64,000 bases of DNA from an uncultured Pelagibacteraceae bacterium (lineage in GTDB: Bacteria; Pseudomonadota; Alphaproteobacteria; Pelagibacterales; Pelagibacteraceae), in contig CABYZW010000002.1 of the NCBI GenBank assembly GCA_902523615.1, forward strand, positions 34,808 to 98,807, in the 5' to 3' direction. Below are positions 28,077 to 37,234 of this stretch, in pieces. Below the pieces are notes generated by a model. The model saw nothing but the letters and a program-made list of their open reading frames with translations. It ran no database searches and was not told where the DNA came from. Made by a program: the position numbers and the translations under genes. Numbering within the stretch: the first letter of the stretch is position 1; every line of letters starts with the position of its first letter.

Positions 28077-29475
28077 TATCTTTATTATTGTATAAAATCT
28101 GATTTTTTAATTTATTAATATTATCAACCATTTCAGTGTCTTTTTCTTTTAGTTTTTCAATAGTTTTAACTGAATGTATTATTGTTGTATGATCTCTGTT
28201 AGAAAATTCACGACCAATCTCAGGTAACGATTTTGAGGTCAATATCTTTGTTAAATATATAGCTGTTTGTCTAGGTCTAACTAAATATCTTGACCTTCTT
28301 GATGATAACATTTCATTTTTACTAATTTTAAAAAATTTACACACAAGTGTTTGAATTAGATCAATTGTTACTTTATTTTCAGCTATATTTAATAAATCCT
28401 TTAATATTACCTTAGTCTCTGCCAAGTTGGGCATTTTGTTATATATTCTTGAAAAAGACACAGTTCTATTAATTGCACCTACTAGTTCTCTAATACTTGT
28501 AGTTATTTCAGTGCTTATAAAGTCTTGTATATCTTTTGAAATTTTAATTTGATCAGGATAAAATTTATTTATCTCCTCTATTTTTTTTTCAACGAGTTTT
28601 TTTCTTAATTCATAATCCGGTTTTTGAATATCAACTACAAGACCACCAGAAAATCTAGATTTGATCCTTTCTTGTATCCTTGACAATTTATTTGGAGCTC
28701 TATCAGCTGATAATATTATTTGTGATCCTCTATCTAATAGTGCATTAAATGTATGAAAAAATTCCTCTTGCATAGCTTCCTTGCCATTCATAAATTGAAT
28801 ATCATCTATTAGCAAAACATCTGTGTTTCTAAAATATTCCTTAAATTTTACCATTTCATTTGCTTTGATTGATTTTACAAATTGATACATGAAACGTTCT
28901 GCAGAAATAAACATAACTTTCTCATTTTTTTTAAGTTCGTAACCAATAGAATTCAAAAGATGCGTTTTACCCATTCCAACACCTCCATAAATGTAAAGAG
29001 GATTATAATTTGATGATTTTTCTGAAACTTTAATTGAGGCTTCAAATGCAAGCTTATTACTTGATCCAGTTATAAAATTTTCAAATCTTTTGTTTGGGTC
29101 TATTCGATTATACTGAAGAAAAGAGTCCTTAATAAATGAGACATTCTTTTTATCTTCTATGAGATTAATGTTTGTTTCTTTATTTTTTACTTGCTCTTCA
29201 ATTTTAAACTCAATTCTTACTATTTCTTTTTTAAAGTTTTTAATTGAATGTAAAATTTGATCTAAATACCTTGAGGTAATCCAATCCCTGATAAATCTAG
29301 TTGGCACAGAAAGTAATAGATAATTGTGAAATTCTTCTACAAAAATAATCTTTTTCAGCCAACTTTCATATATATCCTCCCCTAATTTGTTTCTCATTTC
29401 CTCTTGAACCAGTGACCATTTCAGTTTTTCGGTTCCTGAATTTCTTACATCTTTATTTTTATGCGTAATACTCAT
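28066..29475 (-). CDS. dnaA: Chromosomal replication initiator DnaA
   Basis: 469 aa; YIYGGVGMGKTHLLNSIG, LLIDDIQFM, RPRQTAIYLTKILTSKSLPEIGREFSNRDHTTIIHSVKTIE. Confidence 0.97.
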   Translation of the reverse strand: MSITHKNKDVRNSGTEKLKWSLVQEEMRNKLGEDIYESWLKKIIFVEEFHNYLLLSVPTRFIRDWITSRYLDQILHSIKNFKKEIVRIEFKIEEQVKNKETNINLIEDKKNVSFIKDSFLQYNRIDPNKRFENFITGSSNKLAFEASIKVSEKSSNYNPLYIYGGVGMGKTHLLNSIGYELKKNEKVMFISAERFMYQFVKSIKANEMVKFKEYFRNTDVLLIDDIQFMNGKEAMQEEFFHTFNALLDRGSQIILSADRAPNKLSRIQERIKSRFSGGLVVDIQKPDYELRKKLVEKKIEEINKFYPDQIKISKDIQDFISTEITTSIRELVGAINRTVSFSRIYNKMPNLAETKVILKDLLNIAENKVTIDLIQTLVCKFFKISKNEMLSSRRSRYLVRPRQTAIYLTKILTSKSLPEIGREFSNRDHTTIIHSVKTIEKLKEKDTEMVDNINKLKNQILYNNKDNEI

Positions 29476-29746
29476 TTTGTAGGGGAGAGTTCAGTTAGAA
29501 CTATAATCAAATTATTGCAACAATTAATTTATGAGAATCAAAAAAAAATAAAATCTGGGATTGTGCTATTATTTAAACCAAAAAAAATTACATTTAAAAA
29601 AAAATTTTTATGCTACCTGCAAAATAAAATTCCTGATTGAAAAAAAATATATCAGTAATTTACTAAATCTAAATATTGTTAACGGAAAACATTACGGCAT
29701 ATATGGTGCGTATTCTTTTAGTTGATTCAACTATAAGTTTTCAAAA

Positions 29747-30007
29747 CTATATTGTGGCTATTTTTTTAGTAATTCTTGAAACGTTTCTTGAGGCATTCTC
29801 TTTTTTAATAATTTTAGTTTTCGCAATTTTCATTAACTCTGAATTCAACTTGGGTAAGAATTTGAGAGCCTCACTTTTTTTCTTTCCATCTATTAGCATA
29901 TTCATTTTCTTCAAAACATTTTTATATCTACTTTTTCTAGCTTTATTTACAGCGGTTTGTTTTGAAATTCTTCTGATACGTTTAATTGCTGATTTTGTAT
30001 TTGCCAT
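29747..30007 (-). CDS. rpsT: 30S ribosomal protein S20
   Basis: Start at MANTKSAIKRIRRISKQTAVNKARKSRYKN inside ORF 29747..30043. Confidence 0.95.
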   Translation of the reverse strand: MANTKSAIKRIRRISKQTAVNKARKSRYKNVLKKMNMLIDGKKKSEALKFLPKLNSELMKIAKTKIIKKENASRNVSRITKKIATI

Positions 30008-30055
30008 GGGCAGGGATATAACTTGAGAATTGATATTGGTCAATCAAATAATTAA

Positions 30056-30919
30056 TCATTTTTGACAACAATTACAAAAAAAAGTCGACCTATTTGAAAC
30101 ATTTTTTTTTTGAATAATTCCACTACACTTATATTCTCTACAATCAAACCCTTCACGATTATAAACTTTAAAAATTTTTTGAAAATTTCCTTTTATTCCT
30201 GATGTATTTTTAAAATCTCTTATACTCGAACCTCCTTTTTTTATTGCCTTGGAAAGAACTTTCTTGCAATTTACAATAATTTTTTTGCACTCACTTTTTG
30301 TTAATTTACTAGCATTCTTTAATGGATTAATTTTACTCAAAAATAGAATTTCACTTGCATAAATATTTCCAATACCTGATACAAAATTTTGATCTAAAAG
30401 AAAATTTTTGATATTCTTTTTTTTATTTCTAAAAAAAAAATATATATAATCAATGTTAAATTTTTTATCAAATGGTTCTGGTCCTAAATGTTGTAATCTT
30501 TTTTTTAAAGAGTTTGAATTATTGATTATTTGAATGAAACCAAATCTTCTTGGATCATTATAGACAATCTTTAAGTTGTTGAAAATTATCTCCACATGAT
30601 TATGTTTCATTGGCAAAAGAGGTGAATTATAAAAACTTGTATTAGTTAAAGAACTTTTTTTATTATTATAAATAAGATGAATAGTTCCTGACATTCCAAG
30701 GTGTAACAAGCAATAACTTTTATTAGATAAACAAAAGATTATATATTTTGAAAATCTTTTGATATTTATTATCTTTTTATCTTCTAATAAGCTTTTAAAA
30801 TTCTTAGGTATTTTAAATCTTAAATTTCTATTTCTAATTATTACTTTTTTTACCTTTTTTTGTTTAATTTTTTTATTTAGTGATTGTCTTACTATTTCTA
30901 CTTCTGGTAATTCTGGCAT
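30056..30919 (-). CDS. mutM: Formamidopyrimidine-DNA glycosylase
   Basis: MPELPEVEIVRQSL N-terminus, NFVSGIGNIYASEILF, C-terminal zinc finger CREYKCSGIIQ...TFFCNCCQK. Confidence 0.95.
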   Translation of the reverse strand: MPELPEVEIVRQSLNKKIKQKKVKKVIIRNRNLRFKIPKNFKSLLEDKKIINIKRFSKYIIFCLSNKSYCLLHLGMSGTIHLIYNNKKSSLTNTSFYNSPLLPMKHNHVEIIFNNLKIVYNDPRRFGFIQIINNSNSLKKRLQHLGPEPFDKKFNIDYIYFFFRNKKKNIKNFLLDQNFVSGIGNIYASEILFLSKINPLKNASKLTKSECKKIIVNCKKVLSKAIKKGGSSIRDFKNTSGIKGNFQKIFKVYNREGFDCREYKCSGIIQKKNVSNRSTFFCNCCQK

Positions 30920-30948
30920 TTAATACTATATTCAAGTTATATTTTTTT

Positions 30949-31653
30949 ATGTATCAATATTTACAAAATAAAAAAGGTCTTGTGCAAAATGTTTTTGATA
31001 AGGTTTACAATCAATACGACCTTATGAATGACGTTATGTCCCTTGGAATTCATCGATTATGGAAAAAAAATCTAATAAATATGATGAATCCATCTCCTAA
31101 CCAAAAATTGATAGATGTTGCATGTGGTACTGGAGATATAGCTAAACTTTACTTAAATAATGTTAATAAAAAATCTCAAATAACTTGCCTGGATCCAAAT
31201 AAAGGTATGGTAAATAAAGGAAAAAAAAAATTAAACGAATTTAAAAATTTAAATTGGATTATTGCACCAGCTGAGAAAATCCCATTATCTGATAATTCAT
31301 TTGATTTTTATACTATTAGTTTTGGATTACGAAATACTAAAAATCTTAACAAAGTCTTATCAGAGGCTTATCGAATATTAAAACCTGGTGGTCGATATTT
31401 ATGTCTTGAATTTTCAAAAATTCAAAATTCAAATTTAGAATTTATTTACAAAAATTACTCAAAAATAATACCGTTAATTGGTAAATTAGTCGTAGGTGAA
31501 AAAGAACCATACGAATATCTAATCAGAAGTATCGAGAGTTTTTTAAGTCAAGATGAATTGATTACTTTAATGAAAAAAAACGGTTTTGAAAATTGTGTTT
31601 ATAGAAATTTATCAGGGGGAATAGTTTCAATACATAGCGGATGGAAAATTTAA
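30949..31653 (+). CDS. ubiE: Ubiquinone/menaquinone methyltransferase UbiE
   Basis: Start at MYQYLQNKKGLVQNVFDKVYNQYDLMNDVMSLGIHRLWK; IDVACGTGDIA; internal to ORF 30880..31653. Confidence 0.93.
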   Translation: MYQYLQNKKGLVQNVFDKVYNQYDLMNDVMSLGIHRLWKKNLINMMNPSPNQKLIDVACGTGDIAKLYLNNVNKKSQITCLDPNKGMVNKGKKKLNEFKNLNWIIAPAEKIPLSDNSFDFYTISFGLRNTKNLNKVLSEAYRILKPGGRYLCLEFSKIQNSNLEFIYKNYSKIIPLIGKLVVGEKEPYEYLIRSIESFLSQDELITLMKKNGFENCVYRNLSGGIVSIHSGWKI

Positions 31654-33221
31654 TGATAAAAAAAATAATTACGCTATTTAGAATAGGAAGAAAAATTGCT
31701 AAATCAGATATACTAAATATTACTTCGAAATTTAAAAAGCCACCCTTAATAATAAAAATTCTGTTTAGAATTTTATCTTTTTCTCTGACATCTAAAAAAA
31801 ATATAGATGTTAATAAAGATGAAGGTGAAAGATTATCAAGCTCTTTAGAGTCTATGGGAACCACTTTTATTAAACTTGGTCAATTTCTAGCTACGAGGCC
31901 TGATATTATTGGTGAGGCGTTATCTAAAAAGCTTGAAAACCTTCAAGACAAACTACCTCCATTTTCATTACTTCAAGCTAAGGAAATAATTAAAAATGAT
32001 TTAGGAGAAGAAACTTATAATTCAATTATTGACTTAAGTGAACCAGTTGCTGCGGCCTCAATAGCTCAAGTCCATAAAGCTCAGATTAATGATAACGGTA
32101 CAATTAAAGAAGTAGCAATCAAAATTTTAAGACCCAATATTAAAAAAATCTTTAACGAGGAAATAGATGCAATTATGCTTTTTGCTTTTTTAGTAGAGTC
32201 TTTAATTAAAAAAACCCAAAGACTAAAATTAATTGAGGTAGTTTTTTTGTTAAAAGAAATAACAAATCTAGAAATGGATTTAAGATTTGAAGCAGCGGCA
32301 GCAAACGAATATGCAGAAAATACTAAGAACGATGTTGGATTTAGAGTGCCAAAGATATATTGGAATTATACAAGCGAAAATGTGATGACATTGGATTGGA
32401 TAAATGGAGTTTCAATAAGAGAAACTGAAGAACTTAAAAGAAGAAATTTGAATACTAGTAAAATTGCTGAAGATATAATACAAAATTTCTTAAGGCATGC
32501 TGTTAGAGATGGATTTTTTCATGCTGATATGCATCAAGGCAACATATTTATTGATGACGATGGTCATATTGTACCTATAGATTTTGGAATAATGGGAAGA
32601 CTAGATAAAATGAGTAAAAGATTTTTAGCCGAAATATTGTTTGGATTTATTCAAAGAGACTATCGAAAAGTTGCTGAAGTACATTTGGTTGCAGGATTAG
32701 TTCCTAAAAACGTTCAAATTGATGATTTAGCTCAGGCTCTAAGATCAATAGGAGAGCCAATTTTTGGTCAAGCTGTTAAAGATATTTCTGGTGGAAAATT
32801 ATTAAAACAATTATTTGATGTTACTGAAAAATTTAATATGCAAACTCAACCTCAGCTTCTAATGTTACAAAAAACAATGGTTGTAGTAGAAGGAGTTGCC
32901 AGAAAATTAAATCCCAATACTAACATTTGGATAACATCAAAACCCGTTCTTGAAAATTGGTTAAAAGAAACTAAAGACCCAAGAACAACTATTAGTGAAA
33001 CAATCCAAAGTACAACAGAGGTAATTAAAAAATTGCCTGAGTTTCCAGAAATAATGGATAAGGCCAATCAAGCTCTTACTTATTTAGCTAGTGGACAAAT
33101 CCCTCAAAATTCAAATTCATATACTGCGTTAAATACGAAAAAAACAGAGATGATAGCTTTTAGAAATCAGTCTTTAATAGGTTTATTAGTCCTTGTAATT
33201 TTTGGACTATTGGTATTTTAA
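31653..33221 (+). CDS. ubiB: UbiB/ABC1 family atypical kinase
   Basis: Start MIKKIITLF overlapping the ubiE stop (TAATG); LGQFLATRPDI, EPVAAASIAQVHKA, GFFHADMHQGNIF, PIDFGIMG. Confidence 0.93.
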   Translation: MIKKIITLFRIGRKIAKSDILNITSKFKKPPLIIKILFRILSFSLTSKKNIDVNKDEGERLSSSLESMGTTFIKLGQFLATRPDIIGEALSKKLENLQDKLPPFSLLQAKEIIKNDLGEETYNSIIDLSEPVAAASIAQVHKAQINDNGTIKEVAIKILRPNIKKIFNEEIDAIMLFAFLVESLIKKTQRLKLIEVVFLLKEITNLEMDLRFEAAAANEYAENTKNDVGFRVPKIYWNYTSENVMTLDWINGVSIRETEELKRRNLNTSKIAEDIIQNFLRHAVRDGFFHADMHQGNIFIDDDGHIVPIDFGIMGRLDKMSKRFLAEILFGFIQRDYRKVAEVHLVAGLVPKNVQIDDLAQALRSIGEPIFGQAVKDISGGKLLKQLFDVTEKFNMQTQPQLLMLQKTMVVVEGVARKLNPNTNIWITSKPVLENWLKETKDPRTTISETIQSTTEVIKKLPEFPEIMDKANQALTYLASGQIPQNSNSYTALNTKKTEMIAFRNQSLIGLLVLVIFGLLVF

Positions 33222-33229
33222 TTAAATCA

Positions 33230-34435
33230 ATGAAAGATTTATCAAATAAAAAAATTCTATTTATTATTTGTGGTGGTATATCTGCATATAAATGCCTTGA
33301 AACAATTAGACTATTTAAAAAAAATAATGCTAAAATTAAAACCATTCTTACAAAGAGTGCTAAAGAGTTTGTAACCCCTTTGTCTGTTTCATCTTTATCT
33401 CAAGGCAAAGTTTATGATGACTTGTTTAATTTAGAAAATGAGTCAGAAATGGATCATATTTCTTTATCAAGATGGGCTGATGTAATAGTGGTTGCTCCTG
33501 CTACAGCTAATACGATATCAAAATTAAGCCAAGGATCTGCGGAAGAATTAGCCTCAACTGTAATTCTTGCATCTAATAAACCAGTATTTTTAGCTCCAGC
33601 AATGAATGTTCAAATGTGGGAACATCAATCGACAAAAAACAATCTAAAGATTTTGAAAAACTACGGATATAAACTGATAGGTCCTGAAATTGGTGATATG
33701 GCATGTGGAGAATACGGTGAAGGTAAAATGTCAGAACCATTAGATATTTTTAATCAAGTGAAAGAATTTTTATCTTTAAAGTTTAAAAATAAAAAAATAA
33801 AAGCATTGGTCACTGCTGGACCAACAAACGAGCATATAGATCCAGTACGATTTATAACAAATAAATCTAGCGGAAAACAAGGTTATGAGATAGCAAAATG
33901 CCTATCTCGGAGGGGTTTTCAAACAACACTGATATCAGGGCCCACAAACTTGAAGATTAATGAAAATGTAAATTTGATAAAGGTTGAAACTGCAGAAGAA
34001 ATGTTAAGGGCTACTCAACAAAATTTACCAACAGATATTGCAATATTTGCTGCTGCTGTTGCTGACTACAAGTTAAATAAAAAAAATTATGATAAAATTA
34101 AAAAAAAAGATAATCTAACATTAAATTTAGAACAAAATATAGATATATTAAATTATGTTGCTAACCATAACTCCATGAGACCAAATTTAGTGATAGGTTT
34201 TGCAGCAGAAACATCTAATTTAGAGGAAAATGCAGTTTATAAACTAAAAAATAAAAATTGTGACTGGATTATAGCCAATGATGTATCAAAAAAAGATATT
34301 GGGTTTGAGTCTGATTATAATGAAATTACTATTCATTATAAAAATCCCTCTTATAAAAAAGAGTGGCTTTCATTAAGAAAGAAATCAGAAATATCCGAAG
34401 AAATTGTGAATAGGATAGTTGCTCAAATTAATTAA
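33230..34435 (+). CDS. coaBC: Bifunctional phosphopantothenoylcysteine decarboxylase/phosphopantothenate-cysteine ligase
   Basis: ICGGISAYKCLETIR, PAMNVQMWEH, ALVTAGPTNEHIDPVRFITNKSSGKQG. Confidence 0.95.
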   Translation: MKDLSNKKILFIICGGISAYKCLETIRLFKKNNAKIKTILTKSAKEFVTPLSVSSLSQGKVYDDLFNLENESEMDHISLSRWADVIVVAPATANTISKLSQGSAEELASTVILASNKPVFLAPAMNVQMWEHQSTKNNLKILKNYGYKLIGPEIGDMACGEYGEGKMSEPLDIFNQVKEFLSLKFKNKKIKALVTAGPTNEHIDPVRFITNKSSGKQGYEIAKCLSRRGFQTTLISGPTNLKINENVNLIKVETAEEMLRATQQNLPTDIAIFAAAVADYKLNKKNYDKIKKKDNLTLNLEQNIDILNYVANHNSMRPNLVIGFAAETSNLEENAVYKLKNKNCDWIIANDVSKKDIGFESDYNEITIHYKNPSYKKEWLSLRKKSEISEEIVNRIVAQIN

Positions 34436-34872
34436 TGGTCAAGGTATTAATAAAAAAATTAAATCCAAAGGTTAGACTGCCAGAGTATAAAACAATTGGT
34501 GCTTCTGGAATGGATCTCTCTGCATTTCTTGAAAAACCCTTAATAATTAAATCAAAATCGTCATCATTAATTTCTACTGGATTATCTGTTGCCTTCTCAG
34601 AAGATTACGAAATTCAAATAAGACCAAGATCCGGTTTAGCTCTAAAAAATAATATAACTGTTTTAAACACCCCAGGAACAATAGACAGTGACTATCGAGG
34701 TGAAATTAAGGTAATTATTTACAATCATGGAGATGAAGATTTTATCATTAATGACGGTGATCGTATTGCTCAAATGATATTATCTCCAGTTACAAAAATA
34801 GAATTAAATGAAGTAGATAATTTGCCTGAAACAATAAGAGGAAAAGGTGGATTTGGTTCAACTAATAAATGA
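34435..34872 (+). CDS. dut: dUTP diphosphatase
   Basis: ASGMDLSAF, IRPRSGLALKNNITVLNTPGTIDSDYRGEI, RGKGGFGSTNK. Confidence 0.96.
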   Translation: MVKVLIKKLNPKVRLPEYKTIGASGMDLSAFLEKPLIIKSKSSSLISTGLSVAFSEDYEIQIRPRSGLALKNNITVLNTPGTIDSDYRGEIKVIIYNHGDEDFIINDGDRIAQMILSPVTKIELNEVDNLPETIRGKGGFGSTNK

Positions 34873-35615
34873 ATTCAAAATTAAACAAAGAACAAATTGA
34901 GAGATTTTCGAGACAGATTATTTTAAAAAATATTGGTCCATCAGGTCAAGAAAAAATTATAAATTCAAAAATATTAATCGTAGGCATGGGTGGCCTAGGA
35001 TGTCCAGTTGCTGAATTTTTAACAAGAGCAGGAGTAGGCTCTTTAGGTATTATTGACTCGGATAATGTTGATTTATCAAACATTCATCGACAAAGTCTTT
35101 ATGAGACTGATGATTTAACAAAGTCCAAAGTAATTGTAGCACAAAAAAAATTAAAAAAAATCAATTCAAAAACAAAAATTATTACTTATAAAATTAGACT
35201 AAATAAAAATAATTGTCCAAGAATTTTAAAAAAATACGATTTTATTGTAGATGGTTCTGATAACTTTAAAACTAAATTTTTAGTTAATGACTTTTGCAAG
35301 AAAACAAAAAAATTTCTCGTAACAGCTGCTATCAGTAAATTTGATGGACATGTATTTACTTTTGATTTTAAAGATAAAAAAACTCCATGTATAAGAAGTT
35401 TTTTTCAAGAAAGAGAGGTATCGGACGAAATATTGAATTGTGAATACGAAGGAATTTTAGGAACTGTAGCAGGTATTATTGGGACCATTCAAGCTAATGA
35501 AATTTTAAAGAAAATTTTGAATATCGGAAAAAATTTGAATGGATCTATTCTGATTTTAGATTTACTAAATTTGGAATTCAGAAAAGTAAAACTAAAAAAA
35601 ATTAAAAATGTTTAG
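34869..35615 (+). CDS. ThiF/MoeB/HesA-family adenylyltransferase
   Basis: RFSRQIILKNIGPSGQEKI, ILIVGMGGLGCPVAEFLTRAGVG, DNVDLSNIHRQSLY, DGSDNFKTKFLVND. Confidence 0.9.
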   Translation: MNSKLNKEQIERFSRQIILKNIGPSGQEKIINSKILIVGMGGLGCPVAEFLTRAGVGSLGIIDSDNVDLSNIHRQSLYETDDLTKSKVIVAQKKLKKINSKTKIITYKIRLNKNNCPRILKKYDFIVDGSDNFKTKFLVNDFCKKTKKFLVTAAISKFDGHVFTFDFKDKKTPCIRSFFQEREVSDEILNCEYEGILGTVAGIIGTIQANEILKKILNIGKNLNGSILILDLLNLEFRKVKLKKIKNV

Positions 35616-36057
35616 AAAGGTTTTATTAGTTTTTTTTTCACTATTTCTTTTCTCAGTTGTAAATTCTGAAGAAATTTATTTATCCCTGAAAAAAAACAAG
35701 GTTAATGTCAGATACGGTCCCAGCTTTGACTCTCCCATAAAATTTATTTATAAAAAAATTAATTTACCTATAAAACAGATAGATAAAAAAGAAAATTTTA
35801 GGAGAGTAATTGATCTTAAAAATAATAGTGGCTGGATCCATATTTCACAGCTAAAAAAAGCAAATTCTTTAATTACCTTAAAAGATAAAATCTTGTTTAA
35901 GAAACCATCAAACTTTTCGAAACCTATTGTAAAATTAAATAGGGGAAGATTACTAATTGTCCACAAATTTGAAGGCGAATGGTGCAAAATCAAAACAGGA
36001 AAGTACTCAGGATGGATACGATACAACGATACTTGGGGAAAAATTAATTTTAATTAA
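35608..36057 (+). CDS. SH3-domain protein, exported
   Basis: Signal peptide MFRKVLLVFFSLFLFSVVNSEE; KNKVNVRYGPSFDSPIKFIY...GWIHISQL; second repeat WCKIKTGKYSGWI. Confidence 0.82.
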   Translation: MFRKVLLVFFSLFLFSVVNSEEIYLSLKKNKVNVRYGPSFDSPIKFIYKKINLPIKQIDKKENFRRVIDLKNNSGWIHISQLKKANSLITLKDKILFKKPSNFSKPIVKLNRGRLLIVHKFEGEWCKIKTGKYSGWIRYNDTWGKINFN

Positions 36058-36076
36058 AAAATTTTTAGATAAACAA

Positions 36077-36256
36077 TTATTCTTGTTGAGCACAAATATC
36101 TTTAACGATAGGGATGTTTGCACAATCATTGCACTTAGTTTTTTGCACAATACAACCATCATCAAGCACTTCAACATCGACAACCTTATCACACTTTGAG
36201 CAAGTTGAAGAAATTGTTAAACCGCATTTTTTACAATTATAATTTTGTGTAAGCAT
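36077..36256 (-). CDS. Small Cys-rich (zinc-ribbon-like) protein
   Basis: 59 aa from internal Met of ORF 36077..36310: MLTQNYNCKKCGLTISSTCSKCDKVVDVEVLDDGCIVQKTKCNDCANIPIVKDICAQQE; three CxxC motifs. Confidence 0.6.
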   Translation of the reverse strand: MLTQNYNCKKCGLTISSTCSKCDKVVDVEVLDDGCIVQKTKCNDCANIPIVKDICAQQE

Positions 36257-36376
36257 TGAAAAGAAAGTAAATGTGAATAAAAAATATTCAACAAAAATCT
36301 TTGAGAACAATTATCATTAGCACAAATTTCACACAAAATCTTAATTATTTTGAAATTATTTTAAGAATTAATTAAT

Positions 36377-36616
36377 TTAGTTTTTACTTCTGCTAGCCCA
36401 CCATTTATCTAAAATAAAATACCAAATTGAGTTTGCAATTGGTTCAACGATAGCATCTGTTAATGCAACTGCAAAGGATACATCAGCTACTAACATTAAA
36501 ACAGTAATGGCTATAGCAAAATGACCTGCTGTATAAACAATAGTTCTTAATATCGAGCCTCTATTATTTTTGTAAATACTACCAGCAGCATTAAAAATAC
36601 CGTTTGTAAATTCCAT
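36377..36616 (-). CDS. DUF2061-like membrane protein
   Basis: 79 aa; NRGSILRTIVYTAGHFAIAITVLMLVADVSFAVALTDAIVEPIANSIWYFILDKWWA. Confidence 0.72.
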   Translation of the reverse strand: MEFTNGIFNAAGSIYKNNRGSILRTIVYTAGHFAIAITVLMLVADVSFAVALTDAIVEPIANSIWYFILDKWWASRSKN

Positions 36617-37212
36617 TAATCTTTAAAAGGACTCTCTAGAACACACGCTACTAGGTGAATTCTTGCTTGTTCCCCTCCATTAAAAAAATTGTGATATTTA
36701 GTATTATTTGTTATCCAAACTTTACCGTCCGCAGGAAGATGTTTTGCAACATTTTCAATAACCATAGAACAACCCTTATTAGTTATAATAGGCACGTGAA
36801 GTCTACACTCTGGGTCTTTATGCCAACTTAATGTTGATCTTGGTTCTTTTAATAAAAGTCTCACTCTTCCTAATTTGAACTTTTTTCTTAAAATTTCAAA
36901 AACTTCTTTAAAATAAGTTTTTTCAAACTCTGGAACTAACTGAGTATATTTTGACTCATCTATATCAACATCTCTTGACACTTCTTTGCCAGTATCATCA
37001 GCAATTGTCCAATATTTTCCTCTAATGTTATTTCCTTTTATAGAATTTTCATCATTAGGAATTTGATTTAATGGTATTGCACCAAAATGTGTAACTCCCG
37101 GGCTATTAAATTTTTTATTTTTTAAAATCTTATCCAGATCTGATTTTAATCTTGAAATATCAAAGCTTAAATCTGGGACCTCATAAAAATCTTCAAAATT
37201 ATTTGTTGTCAT
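36616..37212 (-). CDS. Aspartyl/asparaginyl beta-hydroxylase-like protein
   Basis: STLSWHKDPECRLHVPIITNKGCSMVIENVAKHLPADGKVWITNNTKYHNFFNGGEQARIHLV. Confidence 0.75.
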   Translation of the reverse strand: MTTNNFEDFYEVPDLSFDISRLKSDLDKILKNKKFNSPGVTHFGAIPLNQIPNDENSIKGNNIRGKYWTIADDTGKEVSRDVDIDESKYTQLVPEFEKTYFKEVFEILRKKFKLGRVRLLLKEPRSTLSWHKDPECRLHVPIITNKGCSMVIENVAKHLPADGKVWITNNTKYHNFFNGGEQARIHLVACVLESPFKD

Positions 37213-37234
37213 ATATATTTAATATTCAATCTAA

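Noticed and set aside
29676-30026. Plus-strand 116-aa 'membrane' ORF
   Set aside because: Antisense to rpsT; hydrophobicity arises from the reverse complement of Lys/Ile-rich ribosomal protein codons.
30880-30948. Upstream extension of ubiE
   Set aside because: Overlaps divergent mutM 5' end; MYQYLQNKKGLVQNVFDKVYNQYD is the normal UbiE start region.
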